Of a stretch of 64,000 bases of DNA, positions 59,018 to 64,000 are shown in pieces. The position numbers and the translations under genes were made by a program. The DNA is taken from the NCBI RefSeq assembly GCF_037975235.1, contig NZ_CP150241.1:6324001-6388000 (forward strand), in the 5' to 3' direction. Origin of the DNA: Paenibacillus sp. FSL R5-0341 (GTDB lineage Bacteria; Bacillota; Bacilli; Paenibacillales; Paenibacillaceae). Position 1 is the first letter of the stretch; the number at the start of each line of letters is the position of its first letter. The notes below the pieces were generated by a model. The model did not search any database. It had not been told where the DNA came from and worked only from the letters and a program-made list of their open reading frames with translations.

Positions 59018-59914
59018 TTATACGTTTTCCGGTACGATAACCTCAATATGTCTTGGCAGGACAGTGATGTGAATCGGCAGGGCAGGGCCCTCTTCACCAT
59101 CTACATTGGTGCGTATGGCTTCAGATGAGTGAACACGAACTTCTTTTGCCGTAAAATAATCCACATCCTTATGGTCTTTCAGACTACCAAACAACAGGGA
59201 AGTGCCCAGGGTCAGGCTGTTGAACACACTGATGTTACGAACAACAAAACAATGAATCAGACCATCGTCCACCGCAGCATCCGGTGATAACTTCTCGAAT
59301 CCTCCAACCGAATTGGTCAGTGCCGCCAGAAAAAGAGGAGATTCTCCCTCCCAAATCTGGTCCTCATATTCAACGGTTAGTTGATTGGCTGGTGTATTCA
59401 CCAGGTCTTTCAAGCCTTCTTTCAGATATGCGAATGATCCCAGCTTCGACTTCTCTTCCGAGGATACGGAGAATAGGGCTTCTGCCAAAGACCCTGCAGC
59501 CACCACATTGGCAAACAGGCGATCATTGATTTTCCCCAGGTCCACAATATGAGTCTGATCGGAACGTAACTGCCTAATGGCTTCCTCCGGGTCAAGCGAG
59601 ATATTCAGCGCACGTGCAAAATCATTCACCGTACCCAGAGGTACGATTCCCAATCGAGGGCGATGTTCCTGATCCATCATGCCGTTAATCGTCTCATGCA
59701 GCGTACCATCGCCTCCGATGGAAATGACCAGATCACAGCCGTCCTTACAGGCGTTCAGGCAGTAGTTGGTCGCATCGCCTTCTCCGGCTGTCTCGTTAAC
59801 AACCACCTCATACTGCTGTGACTCCAGAATTTCTCTGACTTGGGACACATACTGCTCGGCCTCTTCCTTACCTGACGATGGATTGCTAATGATCATGGCT
59901 TGGCGCATACTCAC
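59018..59914 (-). CDS. Diacylglycerol kinase / YegS-like lipid kinase
   Basis: 298 residues from GTG 59914 (5-7 nt after GGAGGGG). It is a DagK-catalytic-domain lipid kinase: IISNPSSGKEEA at the start, VISIGGDGTLHETINGMM near residue 66 (GGDG nucleotide motif), PLGTVNDFARAL near residue 96, and the beta-sandwich half with AAGSLAEALFSVSSEEKSKLGSFAY and DGEEGPALPIHITVLPRHIEVIVP. It phosphorylates diacylglycerol or a related lipid, recycling it to phosphatidate. Distinct from the small integral-membrane DgkA. Confidence 0.9.
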   Translation of the reverse strand: MSMRQAMIISNPSSGKEEAEQYVSQVREILESQQYEVVVNETAGEGDATNYCLNACKDGCDLVISIGGDGTLHETINGMMDQEHRPRLGIVPLGTVNDFARALNISLDPEEAIRQLRSDQTHIVDLGKINDRLFANVVAAGSLAEALFSVSSEEKSKLGSFAYLKEGLKDLVNTPANQLTVEYEDQIWEGESPLFLAALTNSVGGFEKLSPDAAVDDGLIHCFVVRNISVFNSLTLGTSLLFGSLKDHKDVDYFTAKEVRVHSSEAIRTNVDGEEGPALPIHITVLPRHIEVIVPENV

Positions 59915-60146
59915 ATCTTCCCCTCCATATTGGCATCTTTACTTCATCTATACCCGTTTTAAGGGTGGGTTGAATAGGGTCTGTGGGCGATGTGCAATTT
60001 TTTTTGATAAAGATGTCTCCGAAGAGTGCAGAGCAGGGTTTGTTTCATATAGAATAGAAGTAGAAGAAATACCTATTTACGAAATCTCTTGTTCCTTTTT
60101 CCCGTTGACGGGTTAATAACTATAGATGTGCTTTTAGCGGAACCTG

Positions 60147-60216
60147 TATATGTTAAACTGTTCCATTTACACTGAACACTCCGGGAGCAGAACAACCTTA
60201 CGATTACGACTGTTCG
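60147..60216. repeat. Diverged relative of the MITE-like repeat
   Basis: This contains CATTTACACTGAACACTCCG then AGCAGAACAACCTTACGATT. It lines up with the right end of the 50158-50345 element read on the minus strand (TATTTACACTGACACTACGA, CAGAATAACCTTCCAATCG). It lies directly upstream of the LRR gene and could supply part of its promoter. The rest of 59915-60262 is noncoding. Confidence 0.4.
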
Positions 60217-60262
60217 GAGTATTTTATATTTTATATCAACGGAATCGGAGGGAATGCATGCA

Positions 60263-61780
60263 ATGAGAAGAATGACTCTACTATTTCTAGTATTCATCCT
60301 GAGTCTCGGGGCATCGGGGCAAGCAATGGCTTACACGACTACGGACTTGGGCGAGGGAATCATTGAAGATCCTCTACTTGAAGACGGACTGAAGCTAATC
60401 CTGAACAAACCTCTGGATGTTCCACTGACTTCATCTGATCTGGAGCAGCTTGAAGTGGTAGATCTGAGCAATGCAGGTATTCAAAGCCTGTCGGGTCTGG
60501 AATATGCAACCAACCTGACTCACCTCCGATTATACGGAAATGAGATTGAGGATCTCACACCGCTGGAGCACCTGACCCAGCTTCGCGAGATCGATGTTCG
60601 CAACAATTATATTACATCCATACACGCACTTGCTGAATTGAAAGACTTGGGACGGCTGTATATCAGCAACAATTCCATTTCTTCCATAGAGGTTGTACGT
60701 GGGTTCACCCGATTACATACGTTCCACGCGAGTGGTAACCAGATTGCCAGTCTTGCGGCCCTCACGGATGCGGATGCACTGAAGTGGCTTGAGATCTCAA
60801 ACAATACAATTAGCGATCTGACACCGCTCATGAGTAAAAAGCGGCTCCAACAACTCAATGTGGCGAATAACCAGATTCAGACGCTGGATGTACTGGCTGA
60901 ACTGCCAAATACGCTTCGGAATCTGAATGTGGCAGGCAACCAAATCACGGATCTGACACCACTGGAGCACATGACACGGCTGCGGACACTTGATATATCC
61001 GGTAACCAAGTACAGTCCCTCAAGGGGCTTGAGGGACTGACTGGGCTAACGGAGCTGAATGCAGAATCCAATCAGATCTACGATCTGGAACCTTTACGTG
61101 AGCATTCCAATCTGGACGTATTGAAATTATCCAACAACCGGGTATGGGATTTGACACCGATTGAGGGTTTTACGTTTACCCGCGATCAGTCAGCGACGAA
61201 TGCTATACAGGATATCTCGGCGTCCACCTCGTTATCATCCGGTATTCAGACGTCTATCTCCGAAGTTGAGCCTGCTGGACTCACGGTGCAGAACAACTAT
61301 CTGGATGTCGCGAGCGGCAGTCATACGATGCAGCTTCTGAACCGGATGAATGTGCGGGAGCAGAAACGAACGCCGCAGGGCAGCTTTCAGCGTCTGATTG
61401 AAGGGTCCACCACCGCCTATGTAGGTGATCGTGCGTACGCACTGGATGCTGCACCTTTTATCGATGAAGGCCGGACCTATGTGCCTCTGCGCTTTGTCTC
61501 GGAGCAGTTAAACGCCAGTGTGAACTGGAACAGCGGTACGCGAGAAGCCGTGATCACACAGAATGACAAGACCATCCGTTGGAGCGTGGGCAATAAACAA
61601 GTCGTCGTGAATGATGCGCTTGCGATCCATGATGCTCCTCTCTTGATGAAAAATGGCAAAGCATTTGTACCGGTTCGCTTTATTTCGGAGCAATTCAATA
61701 CCTCTGTTGGTTACATCGGAAGCAGTAAAACGATTCTGGTTTTTGAAAATAAACAGCTTGGTGAAAGTGTACAGCCATAA
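60263..61780 (+). CDS. Secreted leucine-rich repeat / stalk domain protein
   Basis: 505 residues from ATG 60263, 10 nt after GGAGGG (the ATG at 60254 abuts the site). Signal peptide MRRMTLLFLVFILSLGASGQ, cleaved near AMA. Residues ~55-310 hold about ten 22-residue leucine-rich repeats of the internalin/SDS22 type (L..L..L.I..N.I.DL.PL). The C-terminal ~110 residues are a copper-amine-oxidase-N-type stalk domain with two signatures (VPLRFVSEQLNASVNW and VPVRFISEQFNTSVGY). Probably a surface or cell wall-associated binding protein. A terminator follows. Confidence 0.87.
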   Translation: MRRMTLLFLVFILSLGASGQAMAYTTTDLGEGIIEDPLLEDGLKLILNKPLDVPLTSSDLEQLEVVDLSNAGIQSLSGLEYATNLTHLRLYGNEIEDLTPLEHLTQLREIDVRNNYITSIHALAELKDLGRLYISNNSISSIEVVRGFTRLHTFHASGNQIASLAALTDADALKWLEISNNTISDLTPLMSKKRLQQLNVANNQIQTLDVLAELPNTLRNLNVAGNQITDLTPLEHMTRLRTLDISGNQVQSLKGLEGLTGLTELNAESNQIYDLEPLREHSNLDVLKLSNNRVWDLTPIEGFTFTRDQSATNAIQDISASTSLSSGIQTSISEVEPAGLTVQNNYLDVASGSHTMQLLNRMNVREQKRTPQGSFQRLIEGSTTAYVGDRAYALDAAPFIDEGRTYVPLRFVSEQLNASVNWNSGTREAVITQNDKTIRWSVGNKQVVVNDALAIHDAPLLMKNGKAFVPVRFISEQFNTSVGYIGSSKTILVFENKQLGESVQP

Positions 61781-61790
61781 GAAAAATACA

Positions 61791-61831
61791 GCGAAAGTCC
61801 CCGTCTGAACAATCAGCGGGGATTTTCGTTG
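61791..61831 (+). terminator. Terminator of the LRR gene
   Basis: GCGAAAGTCCCCG / CGGGGATTTTCGT with one mismatch and a 13-nt loop. Confidence 0.75.
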
Positions 61832-62053
61832 CGCTATGACAGTTGTGCTACGACATTGGATAATGGTATATGGGTTGCGGCAATCACAAGCGATTACATT
61901 ATATGATCTGTCTGTACGGACATGAACTCGTGATACTCCATCTTGGATTAGGGTAAATTTCACGTGGTTTAGCACATCTTCTTTTGCAGTGGGAGTTGTT
62001 ATACTGAACGTAATATATATGACAACTAAGGTTCACGCGAGGAGGAGATTCGC

Positions 62054-63394
62054 ATGACATTCACGCTCACTGGTTATTCCACAACCCAAGACAACCCGTG
62101 GAGAGCGCTATCTTTTGTACCAACAAATGAAAACGCTAACTTAAAGCTCACAGGGGAGCAGCACCAGCTTGTAGAAGGGTTTGGTGGCTGTTTCAACGAG
62201 CTTGGTTATATGGCTCTATCCCACTTAAATGAGGACCAACGCCGCGAGGTATTCCATTCTCTCTTCCATCCGGAGGGTGAGCACAAGTTTAACATCTGTC
62301 GCCTGCCCATCGGCGCAAGTGATTACGCGGAGCAGTGGTATAGCCACAACGAGGTGGACGGTGACGTGGCCATGGAACATTTTTCGATCGAACGTGATTT
62401 CAAATATCTGATTCCTTACATCAAGGAAGCTCTGACTTATAACCCGAACCTGCAATTCTTCGCCTCGCCATGGAGTCCGCCAACGTGGATGAAGTCACCT
62501 AAAGCCTATAACTATGGCACGCTTCGTTGGGAGAAAGATATTCTGGAGGCCTACGCCCTGTATTTCGTAAAATTTGTACAGGCTTACCGTGAAGCAGGCA
62601 TAACCATCCATCAGGTACATGTGCAGAACGAAGTGATTGCAGATCAGAAATTCCCTTCTTGCATGTGGACAGGTGAGCAACTCCGTGAGTTCATCGCCGA
62701 TTATCTGGGCCCGGCTTTTGACAAACACGGTCTGGATACGGAAATCTGGCTGGGAACGATCAACGCCCCTGATCCATGGGAAGAATTGATCAAGAAAAAA
62801 ACAAACGACTTCGACGAGTACGCCGGGCTTGTCCTGAGTGATCCCAAGGCCTATTCCTATATCAAAGGTGTTGGATATCAATGGGCAGGCAAAAATGCCA
62901 TTCAACGTACCTCAGCAAGTTATCCAGAGCTTCGTTATATGCAGACCGAGAATGAATGCGGCGATGGCAACAACTCATGGAACTACGCCAAATATGTATA
63001 TAACCTCTACCAGCATTACTTCAGCAACGGAGTGAACGCGTATATCTACTGGAACATGGTTCTGGAACCGAAAGGCCGCAGTACATGGGGCTGGGAGCAG
63101 AACTCCATGATTACGATAGATCCGGACACGACGGAGGTTACTCGGAACCCCGAGTATTATGTGATGAAGCACTTCGCACATCATATTGTTCCTGGTGCTC
63201 GAAGAGTCGGCCTGTCTGGCGCCTGGAGCGGTAAATCCGTCGCTTTCCGCAACCCGGATAACAGTCTTGTGATTGTCATCAACAATCCATTCCAGGACCG
63301 TCGTGACCTATATCTAACGCTTGAAGAAGGACAGACCCTTCACATTGGGCTGGAAGCCGATTCGTTCAACAGCATGGTTATTCAACCGAAATAA
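62054..63394 (+). CDS. Glycoside hydrolase family 30 enzyme
   Basis: 446 residues, behind GAGGAGGAG. No signal peptide, so intracellular. GH30 landmarks are VEGFGGCFNELGYMALSHL near residue 36, CRLPIGASDYA near residue 79, FFASPWSPPTWMKS near residue 137, the acid/base Glu in VHVQNEV near residue 194, the nucleophile Glu in QTENECGDG near residue 299, and IYWNMVLEPKGRSTWGW. A C-terminal beta sandwich ends the protein. Members hydrolyse beta-glucosyl, xylosyl or glucuronoxylan bonds; without a signal it probably acts on imported oligosaccharides or glycosides. Confidence 0.93.
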   Translation: MTFTLTGYSTTQDNPWRALSFVPTNENANLKLTGEQHQLVEGFGGCFNELGYMALSHLNEDQRREVFHSLFHPEGEHKFNICRLPIGASDYAEQWYSHNEVDGDVAMEHFSIERDFKYLIPYIKEALTYNPNLQFFASPWSPPTWMKSPKAYNYGTLRWEKDILEAYALYFVKFVQAYREAGITIHQVHVQNEVIADQKFPSCMWTGEQLREFIADYLGPAFDKHGLDTEIWLGTINAPDPWEELIKKKTNDFDEYAGLVLSDPKAYSYIKGVGYQWAGKNAIQRTSASYPELRYMQTENECGDGNNSWNYAKYVYNLYQHYFSNGVNAYIYWNMVLEPKGRSTWGWEQNSMITIDPDTTEVTRNPEYYVMKHFAHHIVPGARRVGLSGAWSGKSVAFRNPDNSLVIVINNPFQDRRDLYLTLEEGQTLHIGLEADSFNSMVIQPK

Positions 63395-63429
63395 TAACTC
63401 TACACATCGTTAAAAACGCGGACATCACA

Positions 63430-63469
63430 AGCGTCAGGCTCAGGAATTCCTTGGGCCGGCGCTATTTTT
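63430..63469 (+). terminator. Terminator of the GH30 gene
   Basis: AGCGTCAGGCTCAGGAATTC pairs imperfectly with its downstream complement (to GGCCGGCGCT), followed by ATTTTT. Confidence 0.65.
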
Positions 63470-63613
63470 CATGAGCCAGATCATGCTTATTTGTCACCAT
63501 TATTACTCCTGTAGAACACAAGTCGAAGACGACTTAAAGATAAGACGTTTCACCTTTTATATTTACAAAACTATAAATCTAGATTCAATAAGCCGTGAAG
63601 GAAAAGATCTCCT

Positions 63614-63754
63614 ATGGCAAGCAGCTCGGTATTCTGCGCAGACTTGGGAATACATCAATTGATCTGGAGCGGAATGATATTTGCGCTGATTGCTTTGGTC
63701 TTGATTTGGGTTAAAATCAAATGCTTCAACCACGCTCGGTTGCTTAGAGACTAA
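63614..63754 (+). CDS. Possible small membrane protein (46 aa)
   Basis: A 47-codon frame: MASSSVFCADLGIHQLIWSG, then a transmembrane-like MIFALIALVLIWVKIKCF and a basic tail NHARLLRD. AAGGAA lies about 10 nt before ATG; spacing is slightly long. No family recognised. A 63-codon frame overlapping its start has no ribosome binding site. The final stretch 63755-64000 shows no gene I can support. Confidence 0.35.
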   Translation: MASSSVFCADLGIHQLIWSGMIFALIALVLIWVKIKCFNHARLLRD

Positions 63755-64000
63755 GGCTCACATACGTATTGCACAACCCCTACACTCCATTAATTATTGA
63801 ACGTAACCAAACAACACAGCCGCACACAAATAGCGCCATGTTCCCATACTAATCATGCGGAACAGGCACTATTTGGTGTTATATAATAGTCATCGGAATC
63901 ACAAGGGAAGCTCAGATTCGTGCAAACGCAGGCTTAAGGATTGTTCGCCAGGTAGTTTCTCAGCCATTGCAGAGCAGGACGCTCCGTACCGTTGCTATTG

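Noticed and set aside
63471..63662. 63-codon frame at the right end
   Set aside because: It begins directly at the GH30 terminator T tract, has no ribosome binding site and has no protein-like pattern.

Overview
The window looks like a chromosome segment of a Gram-positive, spore-forming Bacillota, most likely a Paenibacillus. Pointers are strong AGGAGG-type ribosome binding sites, a Spo0E-like phosphatase, two very large S-layer-homology (SLH) proteins, several copper-amine-oxidase-N stalk domains, a CUT1 sugar transporter with no ATPase gene of its own, and Bacillota-type lipoproteins. There are no tRNA, rRNA, CRISPR or transposase genes.

Layout. 0-15.3 kb is housekeeping and accessory metabolism: GNAT, short-chain dehydrogenases (SDR), a stalk-domain lipoprotein that probably starts at ATT, a TerD-vWA protein, a TetR/SDR pair with two matching operators, a luciferase-like oxidoreductase, a small AT-rich island (decayed gene, secreted 204-aa protein, 62-aa membrane protein), a methyltransferase, YjdM, a VanZ-RDD protein and a PnbA-type esterase. 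15.6-26.7 kb is an AT-rich antimicrobial-peptide island. It holds a class III lanthipeptide synthetase (LanKC) with a 45-codon precursor gene, two paralogous GAF-LuxR regulators, two double-glycine-leader peptides of the two-peptide bacteriocin type, a small putative immunity protein, a decayed C39 peptidase fragment, a complete C39-ABC exporter and an HlyD-type accessory protein. The same operator, ATATCC-N6-GGATAT, lies at the same distance from a -10 box upstream of both lanKC and the exporter, so the two halves appear to be co-regulated.

26.7-33 kb holds a phosphoesterase/SMR/HAD operon and a sugar ABC transporter divergent from a GbsR/MarR-type regulator. 33.2-41.1 kb holds two tandem SLH giants whose 3' portions are nearly identical. 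41.3-47.1 kb holds an SDR/HxlR divergent pair with palindromic operators and a glycerate cluster (CdaR, glycerate kinase, GntP permease, Lrp). 47.3-56 kb is mixed: VOC, YiiX, CdsA-like, lipoprotein, LysM, Ada, PEP-mutase family, an ABC operon of the ytr type and Spo0E. It also holds a miniature inverted-repeat element, one fragment of it, and further on a diverged relative.

56.2-57.7 kb encodes a helix-turn-helix/TPR regulator whose 3' end overlaps an out-of-frame 46-codon gene for a secreted pro-peptide. This is a likely RRNPP-type (AimR/AloR-like) cell-cell signalling pair. The window closes with an aldo/keto reductase, a diacylglycerol kinase-family enzyme, a leucine-rich-repeat/stalk protein and a GH30 glycosidase. 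The most novel material is the 15.6-26.7 kb peptide island with its shared operator and the receptor/pheromone pair at 56.2-57.7 kb.
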